Origin: Actinomycetota bacterium | GTDB lineage: Bacteria; Actinomycetota; Geothermincolia; Geothermincolales; RBG-13-55-18 | DNA: 64,000 nucleotides | Assembly: GCA_014360655.1 (NCBI GenBank) | Contig: JACIXC010000007.1 | Location: forward strand, 1 to 64,000 | Direction of reading: 5' to 3' | Shown here: in pieces, positions 6,380 to 15,773 of the stretch | Numbering within the stretch: position 1 is the stretch's first letter | Layout of the letters: the number at the start of each line of letters is the position of its first letter | Notes under the pieces: model-generated | Seen by the model: only the letters and a program-made list of their open reading frames with translations | Database searches by the model: none | Told to the model about the DNA's origin: nothing | Program-made: the position numbers and the translations under genes

Positions 6380-9289
6380 TCAAGGAGCCTGCGGGGTCGT
6401 CTCCGGCGCCAACGAGGCCATCTGGTCCAGGAGCTGGCTCAGCCTGCTCATCCTCTCACCGTAGGCCGCCCACTCTCCGTTGCGCAGGGCGGCCTGTGCC
6501 TCGTCATAGACCCGGTTGGCTTCCTGGATCAAGGCCACGAGATCTCCCCCGGGCTGCGGCTGGGGTTGCGGCTGGGGTTGCGGCTGGGGCTGGGGCTGTG
6601 GTCCCGCACCGAAAATGGCCTGCAGCGCCTCCTCGAGGGTGGGCTTCATCTCCACCTGCGTGCCATAGCCCACGATGACCCGCTTGAGCTGCGGTATGGC
6701 GGGATTTGTGGCCAGGAGGTAGAGGGGCTCAACGTAGATGAGGGAATCCTTGATGGGGATGACCAGGGTATTTCCCCGGATGACCCGTGAACCCGCCTGG
6801 TTCCACAGGGTTATCTGTTCCGAGATCTCCGTCTTCTGGTCCACCAGTGACTCGAACTGCTGCGTCCCGTTCACCAGCTTTCCCGCCGGGAAGGAGAAGT
6901 TCAGCAGCTCTCCGTAATGCGGAAAGTCACAGCGCGCCGCCACCCAGTCCACCATGTTGTCCTTGCCGCGAGGGTTGAAGGGGAGCATGAGGACCATCTC
7001 CTCCTTCTCCTCGCCGGGGATCTTGAGGATGATGTAGTAAGGCTTCACCTGCTGCGGCTCCGCGCCGGCGCCGTATGTCTCCGTGGAGACGTCCCACACG
7101 TCCTCCTTCTGGTAGAAGGCGCTGATATCGTCGATGTGATAGGTTCGGTACATCTCCATCTGCACAGAGAAGAGGTCCTCCGGATAGCGCAGGTGGCGCT
7201 TGATGTCCCCGGGCATCTCATCCATGGGGGTGAAGAGGTCGGGGAATATCTTTCCGTATGTTTGGGCGATGGGGTCTTTCTCGTCCACCAGGTAATAGGT
7301 GAGGGTCCCGTTGTAGGCGTCGATGACCACCTTCACCGAGTTGCGTATGTAGTTGAACTCGCCGTTATAGCGCTCGGAATAGGGGTAGAGGTCGCTGGTG
7401 GTGTAGGCGTCGATGATCCACATCAGCCTTCCGTCGTCGGTGACCACCAGGTAGGGATCGCCGTCAAGGCGCAGGAAAGGCGCCACCTCCAGCGCCCTGT
7501 CCCGGATGTTCCTGCGGAACATGATGCGCGACTCGCCCTTGATGTAACCGCTGAAGAGGAAGGTGATATCGCGGTTGCGTATGGAAAAGGCCACCCTCTT
7601 CAGGAAGTTGGAGACGGGTACGCCGCCCTCGCCCTCGTAGTAGGGCTCCACGAACTTGTTGGTGTTTCCCAGCGGATAATCTATTTCCTGGGCTCCCGTG
7701 CGCACCACCACGTAATCATGGGCCTTCTCGCCGTAATAGAGCTCCGGGCGTTTTATCTCCACGCCCAGCCCCTCCTGGGATTGCGGCGGGATGTCCTTGA
7801 TGACCAGCACCGGGTCTCCTTCCTGGGTGAGCTGGTTGGTGGGGCTCATCACCAGGCCGTAGCCGTGGGTGTAGGAGAGATGCTCGTTCTGCCAGGTGCG
7901 TGCATCCTCGCGCAGCTGGTCCACCACCAGCTCGCGACCGGATAAGAGCATCTGGGTGTACACGTCGTCGAAAACCGTGTAGCGATCCACGTCAGCATCG
8001 TTGAAGAAATACTCCTGCCGCAACAGCTGCCGCTGGCTATAGACCTGCTGTATAACGCGGGGGTCCCATAGGCGGATGTTGCTGACCGTGGTCCTGTTTG
8101 CCAGGATGTCATCGTAGGTCAGGTTCAACTCCGCCGGGAAGAGGCGCCTCTCCACCACCGCCTCCTCCCCTTCGTCCTGGATGCGGAAGGCGTCCTGGGT
8201 GGACTCGATGTTGCGTCCTATGTACTCGCTCTCGCGGGCGAGCTCCTTGGGCCTCACCACGTAGGTCTGCACGATGAAGGGGTAAAGCGAGCCGGCGAGG
8301 AGGGAAACCACCACTATGCCCACCAGGCCCGCCAGCGGCAGCCTCCATCCCCGGTAGCGTATGTTGAGGATGAAGAGCCCGGCGCAGACGAAGCACGTCG
8401 CGATGAGTATCCAGTACGCGGGTATCTGCGCGTGGACGTCGGTGTAGGTGGCACCCGTCACCGGGCCGCGCTGCGAATAAAGGAGGCCGAACATGCTGAG
8501 GCGGAAACGCCATGCCTGCAGCAGCAGCAGCGCCCCGGCCAGCACCGAGAGGTGGGCCTTGACGTGGGCCGCGAAGCGCTGTTTCCTGTCTCCGAAGTTG
8601 ATGGCGCCGTAGAGGAAATGGACCAACGCGGAAACGATGATGGTGAAGATGAGCGTGGTGAACAGCCAGCCGGTCAAGTAACGGAGGAAAGGATACTCGA
8701 AGACGTAGAAGCCTATGTCCTTACCGAAGACGGGATCGACCTTGCCGAAGGAGGCGTGGTTGAAATACTCGAGCGCGTTCTCCCATTGCCCGGCGGAGGC
8801 CCATCCGACGGCGAAGGCGATCAAGGCGGACACGATGAGCATACCCCGGTCCAGCCAGCGGCCGGCGCTCTCACGGAAGTTCTGCAGCGATTCCTCGATG
8901 GGGGTAAGCTTTCCTGCAGGCCTTTCGTAACGCGGCGTAAGCCTTCGCGCCAGGTATATGTTCCCGTAGAAGACGGCGAAGAATATGATGGCGAAAGCGA
9001 AGAAGAGCCAGATCTGCGTGGTGATCCTTTTCCAGAAGACGGAGGTATATCCCACTTCCTTGTACCAGAGGTAATCCGTGTAGAAGGTGGACAGCCAGGA
9101 GGCGCTGAGGATCAGTACCAGGAGCACCACTACGATTATGCCGACTATCCACTTGGTGCGGTTGCTGATCTTCCTCCACCTCGCGCCGAACCCTCCGCCT
9201 TCTCCCGCGCTCCTGCGGCGGAAGAAGAGCGGCGGCTCGCCGCCTCCTCCCTTGAAAAGGGAATCCCAGGGTGATCTTTCCTCCGGCAA
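6380..9289 (-). CDS. UPF0182 family large membrane protein
   Basis: A 969-residue protein from a TTG at 9289 with AGGAGG six bases upstream. The N-terminal third has about seven transmembrane helices, starting near residues 45-70, and includes the family motif FYTDYLWYKEVGYTSVFWKR. The long soluble part has typical UPF0182 (COG1615) motifs, for example PYLVVTDDGRLMWIIDAYTTS, YNGTLTYYLVDEKDPI and LPFNPRGKDNMVDWVAAR. A Pro-Gln repeat and a short helical tail close it. Members are common in Actinomycetota, cyanobacteria and clostridia; their function is not established. The total length is normal for the family. Confidence 0.93.
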   Translation of the reverse strand: MPEERSPWDSLFKGGGGEPPLFFRRRSAGEGGGFGARWRKISNRTKWIVGIIVVVLLVLILSASWLSTFYTDYLWYKEVGYTSVFWKRITTQIWLFFAFAIIFFAVFYGNIYLARRLTPRYERPAGKLTPIEESLQNFRESAGRWLDRGMLIVSALIAFAVGWASAGQWENALEYFNHASFGKVDPVFGKDIGFYVFEYPFLRYLTGWLFTTLIFTIIVSALVHFLYGAINFGDRKQRFAAHVKAHLSVLAGALLLLQAWRFRLSMFGLLYSQRGPVTGATYTDVHAQIPAYWILIATCFVCAGLFILNIRYRGWRLPLAGLVGIVVVSLLAGSLYPFIVQTYVVRPKELARESEYIGRNIESTQDAFRIQDEGEEAVVERRLFPAELNLTYDDILANRTTVSNIRLWDPRVIQQVYSQRQLLRQEYFFNDADVDRYTVFDDVYTQMLLSGRELVVDQLREDARTWQNEHLSYTHGYGLVMSPTNQLTQEGDPVLVIKDIPPQSQEGLGVEIKRPELYYGEKAHDYVVVRTGAQEIDYPLGNTNKFVEPYYEGEGGVPVSNFLKRVAFSIRNRDITFLFSGYIKGESRIMFRRNIRDRALEVAPFLRLDGDPYLVVTDDGRLMWIIDAYTTSDLYPYSERYNGEFNYIRNSVKVVIDAYNGTLTYYLVDEKDPIAQTYGKIFPDLFTPMDEMPGDIKRHLRYPEDLFSVQMEMYRTYHIDDISAFYQKEDVWDVSTETYGAGAEPQQVKPYYIILKIPGEEKEEMVLMLPFNPRGKDNMVDWVAARCDFPHYGELLNFSFPAGKLVNGTQQFESLVDQKTEISEQITLWNQAGSRVIRGNTLVIPIKDSLIYVEPLYLLATNPAIPQLKRVIVGYGTQVEMKPTLEEALQAIFGAGPQPQPQPQPQPQPQPQPGGDLVALIQEANRVYDEAQAALRNGEWAAYGERMSRLSQLLDQMASLAPETTPQAP
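6553..6602. repeat. Short tandem repeat encoding Pro-Gln
   Basis: Repeats of a ggctggggttgc-type unit inside the UPF0182 gene encode eight or so Pro-Gln pairs, a likely rigid linker before the C-terminal helix. The unit length is a multiple of three, so gain or loss of copies would keep the frame. Confidence 0.85.
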
Positions 9290-9521
9290 GACATTCCTCC
9301 TTGAACGGCTGTTGCCTGCTTATTTTGCTTCCAGTTAGATCATCTGCCTGCGAGCCTTCTGCCCGGCTCGCTCTCTCCCCCGCGAGATCCGTATCCGGTC
9401 ACGCCCCGCGCCTGCAGGCCCCCTATCTTGATCCATTCCCCCCGCGTTTCGCGGCCGCGCATGCCGGGACTCTAAGCCGCCCGCATTCCTTATTCTCTCT
9501 CCGTCTCTCTCCGCGCTCCCT

Positions 9522-10316
9522 TCACTCCACCCCTACGAGCTCCTTGTATGCCTTCACCACCGCCGGCAGGTTCTCTCCCGCCTTCCCCAAGCATACCAGG
9601 TCGGCCATGCTGTCGTGATGGGTGGTGACGGTGTTGAAGAAGATGAGGCGCCCCCCTCGCCGCTTGGTGTATTCGGGAAGCGCAGCCGCCGGATAGACCT
9701 CCAGGCTGCACCCGATGACCAGCATGAGGTCGGAGGTGGAAGCGAGCTCCGCCGCCCTGGCGAGCACACGGGAGTCCAGGGGTTCCCCGAAGAAGACCAC
9801 GTCCGGCTTGATGGCCGTCCCATCCTCGGGACAACAGGCCACGCATTCCCCTTCCCTGCTGAGCTCCTTTATCTCCTCCAGGCTGAAGACGCGCCTGCAT
9901 CGCATGCAGTGGCCGGTCCTGTGCGTGCCGTGCAACTCGAGCACCTCGGTGGTGCCGGCCCTCTGGTGCAGGTTGTCGATGTTCTGGGTGATAACCGCCC
10001 GGCATTTTCCTAATCTTTCCAACTCGGCCAGGGCGTAATGGGCCGGGTTGGGCTCCGCCCTTTCCAGGGTGGGGTTCAGTTCCTTGGCCATCTCGTAGAA
10101 GCGCTCCGGGTGGTTGATGAAGGACTCGTAGGTTCCGTAGAGCAGTGGGTCGTACTTGGTCCACAGGCCTCCCGGGGAGCGGAAGTCGGGTATGCCCGAC
10201 TCCACGGAGATCCCCGCTCCCGTAAGCGCCACGACCTGGCTGCTCTCCAGGAGCATCGCGGCCGCCTGCCGCACGCATTCCTCATCCACCATCTCTTCAC
10301 CAGCCGGACAGCTCAA
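9522..10316 (-). CDS. cobB: Sir2-family NAD-dependent protein deacylase (sirtuin)
   Basis: A 264-residue enzyme from a TTG at 10316 with AAGGAGG five bases upstream. Sirtuins remove acetyl or other acyl groups from lysines, consuming NAD. All landmarks are visible: GAGIS (33-37) and GIPDFRS for NAD binding, QNIDNLHQRAG (111-121), catalytic His129 in LELHG, zinc cysteines 137/140 and 158/161 or 162, and the substrate-binding loop PDVVFFGE (171-178). A TATAAT box lies about 34 bases upstream of the start on the same strand. The gene seems to be transcribed alone. The acyl specificity cannot be read from the sequence. Confidence 0.95.
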   Translation of the reverse strand: MSCPAGEEMVDEECVRQAAAMLLESSQVVALTGAGISVESGIPDFRSPGGLWTKYDPLLYGTYESFINHPERFYEMAKELNPTLERAEPNPAHYALAELERLGKCRAVITQNIDNLHQRAGTTEVLELHGTHRTGHCMRCRRVFSLEEIKELSREGECVACCPEDGTAIKPDVVFFGEPLDSRVLARAAELASTSDLMLVIGCSLEVYPAAALPEYTKRRGGRLIFFNTVTTHHDSMADLVCLGKAGENLPAVVKAYKELVGVE

Positions 10317-10349
10317 GTCACCCTCCTTGGCCTCGCATCCACGGTGAGA

Positions 10350-10355
10350 TTATAG
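10350..10355 (-). promoter_or_regulatory. Probable -10 box of the sirtuin gene
   Basis: TATAAT on the minus strand, 34 bases before the TTG start. It would give a short leader containing only the ribosome site. No good -35 hexamer is seen at normal spacing, so the promoter is tentative. Confidence 0.5.
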
Positions 10356-10492
10356 CACGCACCGACGGGAGGGTCGTTGGCACAGCTTGCGCCGGCAGGT
10401 GCTCTTTTCGCCATCCCGTCAGCGGCCCCCCGCCCGCCGCTTACCGCCTTCGTGCCCTCCTCCCCGCCGGTGGACATGCATGTCGATATGGC

Positions 10493-12205
10493 TCACAGGT
10501 TCATCCCCAGGGTGTTGTGTCCCCCGTCCCAACCCCCGCGGTAGAGAAAGTACATGGAGCGCTCGGCCACGATACCCCGTTGCGAGCTCACCTTGACGGC
10601 CACGTCCCTGCCCTCGCCCACCGCCTGGTTCACGTACACCGTCACCCTGCTCCCCGCCTGCACGTGCAGGTCCTGCCCCTGCACCTCTCCTCCCTGGAAA
10701 AAGTAGTCGATATGTACCTGCGCCTCCTGCGCGCCGGGGTTGGCCAGGCACAGCCACTCCTCGAAGCCGGCGCGGGTGGTGCCCTCGGCGAAGTACCACC
10801 TGTCGCTGGTCTCCGTGGCCCCCACCGTGATGTGGCCCCCGTCCCACGCCCCCCGGTAGGCGAAGTACATGGGGCGCTCGGCCACGATGGGTTGCGTGGA
10901 AACTATTTCCAGGGCCACGTCCTTTTCCGCGCCCACGGCGGAGTTGACGTCGATGCTCACCCGCCTTCGAGGGGCTATGAGCACGTCCTGCTGCATGGCC
11001 TCCCCCGTCGCTCCGCAATACCTCACCGTCACCTGCGCCTCCTGCGCGCCGGGGTTGGCCAGGCACAGCCACTCCTCGAAGCCGGCGCGCGTGGTGCCCT
11101 CGGCGAAGTACCACCTGTCGCTGGTCTCCGTGGCCCCCACCGTGATGTGGCCCCCGTCCCACGCCCCCCGGTAGGCGAAGTACATGGGGCGCTCGGCCAC
11201 GATGGGTTGCGTGGAGACTATTTCCAGGGCCACGTCCTTTTCCGCGCCCACGGCGGAGTTGACGTCGATGCTCACCCGCCTTCGAGGGGCTATGAGCACG
11301 TCCTGCTGCATGGCCTCCCCCGTCGCTCCGCAATACCTCACCGTCACCTGCGCCTCCTGCGCGCCGGGGTTGGCCAGGCACAGCCACTCCTCGAAGCCGG
11401 CGCGCGTGGTGCCCTCGGCGAAGTACCACCTGTCGCTGGCCTCCGTGGCGGGCACGGAGCAGTGGCCGCCCTTCCAGGAGCCCCCGTAATCGAAATAGAG
11501 GGAGCGTTCGGCGTATAGCCTCTGCGCCGCCGAGACGGAGAGCGAGACGTCGCGCCCCGAACCGATCTCGGAGTTCACGTTCACGGTGACGCGGGAGCGG
11601 GCGGGTAGATTGTAATAGCGGATGCGGTTAGCCCCCTGCGCCACCATGTAAGTGACGGTGGCCGTGTACTGGGAATCGTAGGGGTTGAGGATGGTCAGCC
11701 ACTCCTCGAAGCCGGCGCGCGTGGTGCCCTCGGCGAAGTAGGAAGTGAACTGGGGTTCCTGTTCATAAACCGTGAAGGGGTAAGGGTTGCTGTCCCCGAG
11801 CATGGTGGAGACCACCACCGGCCCGCTGGTCGCCCCCCCGGGGACGGCCACCAGTATGTAATTCTCGGACCACAGAGTGGCCGTGCCCGCGTCAACCCCG
11901 TTGAAGGTCACCCTGCTCAAGCCCGGGACCTGCAGGGCACCGAAATTCCTGCCCTGGATGGAAACGGGGGTGCCCGGCCAGGCGCCCGGGGGAAAGACGG
12001 CCTCTATCACCGGCGGCTCCAGCGGCTCCTGCGCTTCCGCCGGCACGGGAAAGGCCATGGCCACGGCCAGCGCCAGAGCCATTACCGCAAGGCCGGCGCC
12101 ACGACGCCGGGTGGGCGGCATCCCGGGGGGGTTCCGGCGGCGTTTTGCCGCGTGACGCCGGCCCGTCACCGTTCTTCCCTCCGCGCGTCGCATCCTCTTC
12201 TCCAC
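10493..12205 (-). CDS. Exported protein with IPT/TIG-like domain and WYFAEG surface repeats
   Basis: A 570-residue protein from a GTG at 12205 with an AAGGAAAG site. A basic N-terminus and a hydrophobic stretch (about residues 38-56, ending AEAQ) form a signal peptide. Residues about 62-150 look like an IPT/TIG immunoglobulin-like domain (PPVIEAVFPPGAWPGTPVSI then GRNFG). Then four modules of about 105 residues follow. Each has FAEGTTRAGFEEWL, an NP turn, a sugar-binding-like beta region with SRVTVNVN or RRVSIDVN, and (A)ER(P/S)(M/L)YF. Modules two and three are almost identical. The modules resemble what is annotated as DUF5719 in actinobacteria, but I cannot confirm this. There is no sorting signal or anchor. 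It is probably an extracellular or wall-associated beta-rich protein. Confidence 0.85.
   Translation of the reverse strand: MEKRMRRAEGRTVTGRRHAAKRRRNPPGMPPTRRRGAGLAVMALALAVAMAFPVPAEAQEPLEPPVIEAVFPPGAWPGTPVSIQGRNFGALQVPGLSRVTFNGVDAGTATLWSENYILVAVPGGATSGPVVVSTMLGDSNPYPFTVYEQEPQFTSYFAEGTTRAGFEEWLTILNPYDSQYTATVTYMVAQGANRIRYYNLPARSRVTVNVNSEIGSGRDVSLSVSAAQRLYAERSLYFDYGGSWKGGHCSVPATEASDRWYFAEGTTRAGFEEWLCLANPGAQEAQVTVRYCGATGEAMQQDVLIAPRRRVSIDVNSAVGAEKDVALEIVSTQPIVAERPMYFAYRGAWDGGHITVGATETSDRWYFAEGTTRAGFEEWLCLANPGAQEAQVTVRYCGATGEAMQQDVLIAPRRRVSIDVNSAVGAEKDVALEIVSTQPIVAERPMYFAYRGAWDGGHITVGATETSDRWYFAEGTTRAGFEEWLCLANPGAQEAQVHIDYFFQGGEVQGQDLHVQAGSRVTVYVNQAVGEGRDVAVKVSSQRGIVAERSMYFLYRGGWDGGHNTLGMNL
10720..11350. 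repeat. Two tandem 315-bp units, nearly identical
   Basis: Two successive 315-base units (10720-11034 and 11035-11349) within the exported repeat protein differ at only a few positions, for example a/g in gtgga(a/g)acta and g/c in gcg(g/c)gtggt. A third, diverging copy begins after them. The unit encodes exactly 105 residues. Such identity implies recent duplication or ongoing gene conversion. Confidence 0.9.
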
Positions 12206-12788
12206 CGCTTTCCTTCTCGCTCCGCCACCCCATCCGTCTCCGACACGTCCATTATAAACGCCGGTCCGACACGCAACCCATCCGCCCCCCGCAAAGAGGA
12301 GCGCGGGGTCGGGGAACCATGCGCCAGATGAACCATGGCCCGGACCGTCCGGGTGATGCGAGTCACCTTAACCGTGGTGACGGAGGGGGATCCCTTGACG
12401 GAGGCGTGGGCTGGATGATCGCAGGACTCCGCGGCTTCGTGGGTGCGGCACTGGAGCCGGGGCTCCCGTAACGGATGCGAGGGTTATCGCATATGTACGA
12501 AAAGCAAGGTCAGCATGACGGTCAAGGCGTTTTTCGCAGGGCCGCAGGGGTCCCTCGTGCCTTCTCGAAGCCGCCTGCGCCGAGATCCCATGCGTGCCCG
12601 GTAGGTGGGCACGAAAGGCGGTCGCAAGTTGTCCCGGAAATGCGGGCTTCCCGGGAAAGCCGCGCTTCCCGGGAAGCGATGCAGGCGATTTTCTACTATC
12701 TATGCAATCTACAATATAGACGATCCAGCCGCTACCGCACGGAACCTTCCAGGCAATACACGCCCGTCACGGTGTTTCCGCCACGATC
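12206..12788. other. Intergenic stretch with hairpins downstream of the 12789-13829 gene
   Basis: No believable gene. It includes the palindrome CGCTTCCCGGGAAGCG (12663-12678), a neighbouring GCTTCCCGGGAAAGC (12646-12660) and a hairpin CGTGCCC ... GGGCACG (12594-12614). Lying just after the stop of a minus-strand gene, they may end transcription, although no T-run follows. Confidence 0.45.
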
Positions 12789-13829
12789 CTACTTCTTCTC
12801 GCCCCCCGCCGGCGTGAACGACTTCATCACCACCAGGTTTTCGGCCGTCTCGAACACGGGATCGGTGTCGCCGACGACGCTGTCAACAACGGCCACGAAC
12901 CCAATCCCCTGCACCAGCCAGCCATAGTCTATGTAATGATGGCCGGCTCCGTCGCTCGCGTCGAAGCGCACGAGCACCGCGTCATGGGTTCCCGCCGGCG
13001 TCACGACCTTCCCCTCGGCTACGGCTTCCCAGGTCTTTCCGGGAATGGTGAAAGCGTACTTACCCTTCACGGTCACGGCGACCGCGTCCACGGAGCCGGT
13101 GCTGCCCACGCTTATGGGGAAACTCATCGGCGTCCTGGCCACGGGAGTCCTATGGTCATGGGGGCTCACGTAGCGGTACACCAGCTTTTCCGGTTTCTCG
13201 GACGCGACGTTATAGTACTCCTTGCTGTAACCCCACGTTTTCCAGGCCTTCCCGGCGGCGTCGTTGCTGCAGTAATAGTACCCCCATACGCGGTGGCCGC
13301 CGGAGAATACGCGGAGATAGCGTATGGCGTAGGTGGCCTCGGGGAATTCCGCCGCCTCCGGCGCCTGGTTTATGTCCACCACCTCCTCGGTATACTCAAT
13401 AGGGGTGGTCATGTTGAAGTACCAGGGGCCCTTGAGGTCGAAATAGACGGGGTTAAGGTGGCTGATGGCCTTCACGCTGTAGTAGTGGGACGACGCGAAG
13501 TTTATGGGGCTCACGCTGCTGGCATAGAGTCTCGCCGCGTCCCAGTACCCCAAGGCCCTGGTGCCGTTGATGTCGCCGTGGATGTCGTTCCACCAGTCGT
13601 CGGTGTAATGGACGGCCTTCTCTCCCACCTGCAGCTCCCAGTAATCGATGGTGAGGCCCTTGGCGGCCTGCTGCGACACCTGCTTCTCTTCCGCGGGCGG
13701 CACTCCCACCGGCTGTTCCTCCGCCCACACGGTGGCGTTCAGTGCCAGCAGCAGGGCCGCTAACAATGCCACCATGCCGGCGAGCACGGTCGCCCTCTTT
13801 CCCCTCTTTCCCTTCTCGGCTTTTTTCAT
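12789..13829 (-). CDS. Exported protein of unknown function
   Basis: A 346-residue protein. The ATG at 13829 follows GGAGGGGG; in-frame codons further upstream lack a site. The N-terminus MKKAEKGKRGKR plus a hydrophobic stretch to about residue 35 (ending VWAEE) is a classic signal peptide. The mature part has many aromatic residues (YWELQVGEKAVHYTDDWWND, HYYSVKAISHLNPVYFDLKGPWYFN) and no recognised domain. A run near the C-terminus (EAVAEGKVVTPAGTHDAVLVRFDASDG) resembles the beta sheet of proteins whose signal-dependent processing gives lipocalin-like folds, but the match is weak. The gene faces away from the response-regulator gene at 14156 across an AT-rich gap. No function is proposed. 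Confidence 0.75.
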   Translation of the reverse strand: MKKAEKGKRGKRATVLAGMVALLAALLLALNATVWAEEQPVGVPPAEEKQVSQQAAKGLTIDYWELQVGEKAVHYTDDWWNDIHGDINGTRALGYWDAARLYASSVSPINFASSHYYSVKAISHLNPVYFDLKGPWYFNMTTPIEYTEEVVDINQAPEAAEFPEATYAIRYLRVFSGGHRVWGYYYCSNDAAGKAWKTWGYSKEYYNVASEKPEKLVYRYVSPHDHRTPVARTPMSFPISVGSTGSVDAVAVTVKGKYAFTIPGKTWEAVAEGKVVTPAGTHDAVLVRFDASDGAGHHYIDYGWLVQGIGFVAVVDSVVGDTDPVFETAENLVVMKSFTPAGGEKK

Positions 13830-14155
13830 TACCACACCCCCTCCTTCACATCCTCTCCCCACCGGGGCGGTTCAAATCCGTCCGCGCCGTAAAGCCACGC
13901 CTCTTCATGCGATCCTTCACCCGCGTGCCGCGCGGCGCAACGCGCCGGCTGCGACGCGGGCGCCTCCCTTTTCCTCTTGTAATTTATGTAAAATATGTTA
14001 AACCGTGCCTGGCATCATGTCCACGTCATATATCCTTTTTCGGCTGCTTGCGTCGCTTCCTGAAGCGCCGCCCCCCTGCTGGACGATTACGCAAGACATC
14101 CGCGCCGCGCCGATTTGCGTTAAAATTAGCGTGTAGCGAAAAGGAGGGGGTCTGC
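13830..14155. promoter_or_regulatory. AT-rich divergent intergenic region
   Basis: This gap lies between two divergently read genes, so it should hold both promoters. The AT-rich part at about 13975-14000 and the ttaaaatta at about 14119-14128 are the likeliest -10 regions. Neither has a clear -35 partner, so no exact promoter is given. Confidence 0.4.
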
Positions 14156-15076
14156 ATGGAGGGAAGGATACTATTCGTCGACGACGAACCGGAGATCCTC
14201 AATGCGGTGAAGTTCTATCTCGAGGACGAGGACTTCGAGGTTTACGTGACCACCGAGGGCAACCGTGCGGTGGAGCTGGCGGAATCCCTGCGTCCCGACC
14301 TCATCATCCTCGACGTCATGATGCCGGTGATGGACGGGATACAGGTATGCCGCCAGCTGCGTTCCCGCACGCGCACGCGCATGATCCCCATAATCTTCCT
14401 CACGGCGCGCGAGTCGGTGGAGGACAAGATCAAGGGCCTGGAGGCCGGGGGCGTGGACTACATCACCAAGCCCTTCCACAACCAGGAGCTCATGGCCCGC
14501 ATCAAGGCGCACATCCGCCAGAGCCACGAGAACCTCTCCGGGCACCCGGTGACCGGCCTGCCCGGGGCTTCCACCATAGAGAAGGAAATCAACGGGCGCC
14601 TGCAACGGGGCGAGATCTTCGCCGCCGTCTTCGCGGCCATAGATCACCTGAGGGAATACCGCGACGCCTACGGGGTGAGCCGCGCGGACCGCGTGCTCGC
14701 CGCCTTCGCCCGCATGATCGAGGAGGAGGCCGCCGAGCGGGTGGGCGAGAGGGCTTTCATCGGCCAGCCCACCTACGAGGAGTTCCTTGTCCTCTGCCCC
14801 CCGGAGGTGGCGGAGCCGCTCTGCAAAGGCTTGGTGGAGCGCTTCGAGAAGGAGAAGGCGGATTTCTACTACGAGCAGCACCGCCAGCGGGGGGAGCTGC
14901 ACTACTACGATTACCGCGGCAATGCCGTGAGCGCCCCCCTGGTCAGGCTTTCCCTGGGCGGCGTATGCAACACCCGTCGTTTCCTCGCCACCTATAACGT
15001 CCTTGCGGAATGGGGCGCCCAGGCGGTCCTCAAGGCACGCGCGCACGAAGAGAGCGCCTTCGTCATCGAGGAGTGA
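14156..15076 (+). CDS. Response regulator with degenerate GGDEF-like output
   Basis: A 306-residue protein. The ATG at 14156 follows AAGGAGGGGG. Residues 1-120 are a receiver domain: acidic pair DD at 9-10, phospho-acceptor Asp53 in LIILDVMMP, and the Thr/Lys signature ITKPFH. The second half starts with a TGLPG motif typical of the opening of GGDEF domains, but where GGDEF should be it reads GQPTYEEF, so it should not make cyclic-di-GMP. It may bind nucleotide or act by protein contact. The next gene starts one base after this stop, so regulator, OmpR-type regulator and kinase probably form an operon. It could be a second target of the same kinase. Confidence 0.85.
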   Translation: MEGRILFVDDEPEILNAVKFYLEDEDFEVYVTTEGNRAVELAESLRPDLIILDVMMPVMDGIQVCRQLRSRTRTRMIPIIFLTARESVEDKIKGLEAGGVDYITKPFHNQELMARIKAHIRQSHENLSGHPVTGLPGASTIEKEINGRLQRGEIFAAVFAAIDHLREYRDAYGVSRADRVLAAFARMIEEEAAERVGERAFIGQPTYEEFLVLCPPEVAEPLCKGLVERFEKEKADFYYEQHRQRGELHYYDYRGNAVSAPLVRLSLGGVCNTRRFLATYNVLAEWGAQAVLKARAHEESAFVIEE

Positions 15077-15077
15077 A

Positions 15078-15770
15078 ATGGCCGGCGAACTCATCCTCGT
15101 CGTGGACGACGAGCCAAACATCACCGAGCTGGCCCGCCTCTACCTGGAAAAAGATGGATTCAGGGTGGCGGAGGCCCGCGACGGAGAAGAGGCGCTCCGC
15201 CTCTTCGAGGAGCTGCACCCCGCCCTCGTCGTCCTGGACATCATGATCCCGGAGCCGGACGGGTGGGAGGTGTGCAGGCGCATCCGGGCGCGCTCCAACC
15301 TCCCCATCATCATGCTCACCGCGCGCGAGGACGAGGTGGACAAGGTGGTGGGCCTGGAGCTGGGCGCCGACGATTATCTCACCAAGCCCTTCAGCCCCCG
15401 GGAGCTGGTGGCGAGGGTCAAGGCCGTCCTGCGCCGCACCCTTCCCCTTGCCGAATCCCGCGAGGTGCTCCACGTCGAGGACCTGGTGATCGACGCCTCC
15501 CGGCGCAAGGTCATGCAAGGCGAACGAGCCGTCGAACTCACCCCCCGCGAATTCGACCTCCTTTACGTCCTGGCCCTGAACCGGGGCATCGTCATGAGCC
15601 GCGAGAAGCTGCTGGAGAGGGTGTGGGGATACGATTACTACGGGGACACGCGCACCGTGGACGTCCACATCCGCCACATGCGCGAGAAACTCGGCGACAA
15701 CCCCCAGGAGCCTCGCTACGTGGAGACGGTATGGGGGGTGGGATACAAGTTCCGGGAAGGAAAGCGCTGA
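15078..15770 (+). CDS. OmpR/PhoB-family response regulator
   Basis: A 230-residue transcription factor. The ATG at 15078 lies one base after the previous stop, preceded by GAGGAG. The receiver domain has acidic residues 10-11, phospho-acceptor Asp54 (VVLDIMIP) and conserved Lys103 (YLTKPFSP). The C-terminal winged helix has the canonical ELTPREFDLLYVL, ERVWGYDYYGDTRTVDVHI and VWGVGYKF motifs. The kinase that follows after three bases is its probable partner. The target genes are not known; mutM downstream has its own palindrome and is separated by about 340 bases. Confidence 0.95.
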   Translation: MAGELILVVDDEPNITELARLYLEKDGFRVAEARDGEEALRLFEELHPALVVLDIMIPEPDGWEVCRRIRARSNLPIIMLTAREDEVDKVVGLELGADDYLTKPFSPRELVARVKAVLRRTLPLAESREVLHVEDLVIDASRRKVMQGERAVELTPREFDLLYVLALNRGIVMSREKLLERVWGYDYYGDTRTVDVHIRHMREKLGDNPQEPRYVETVWGVGYKFREGKR

Positions 15771-15773
15771 GCG

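Noticed and set aside
12206-12788. Possible cyclic-di-GMP, cobalamin or other riboswitch
   Set aside because: None of the conserved core motifs of these classes could be found; only GC hairpins are there.
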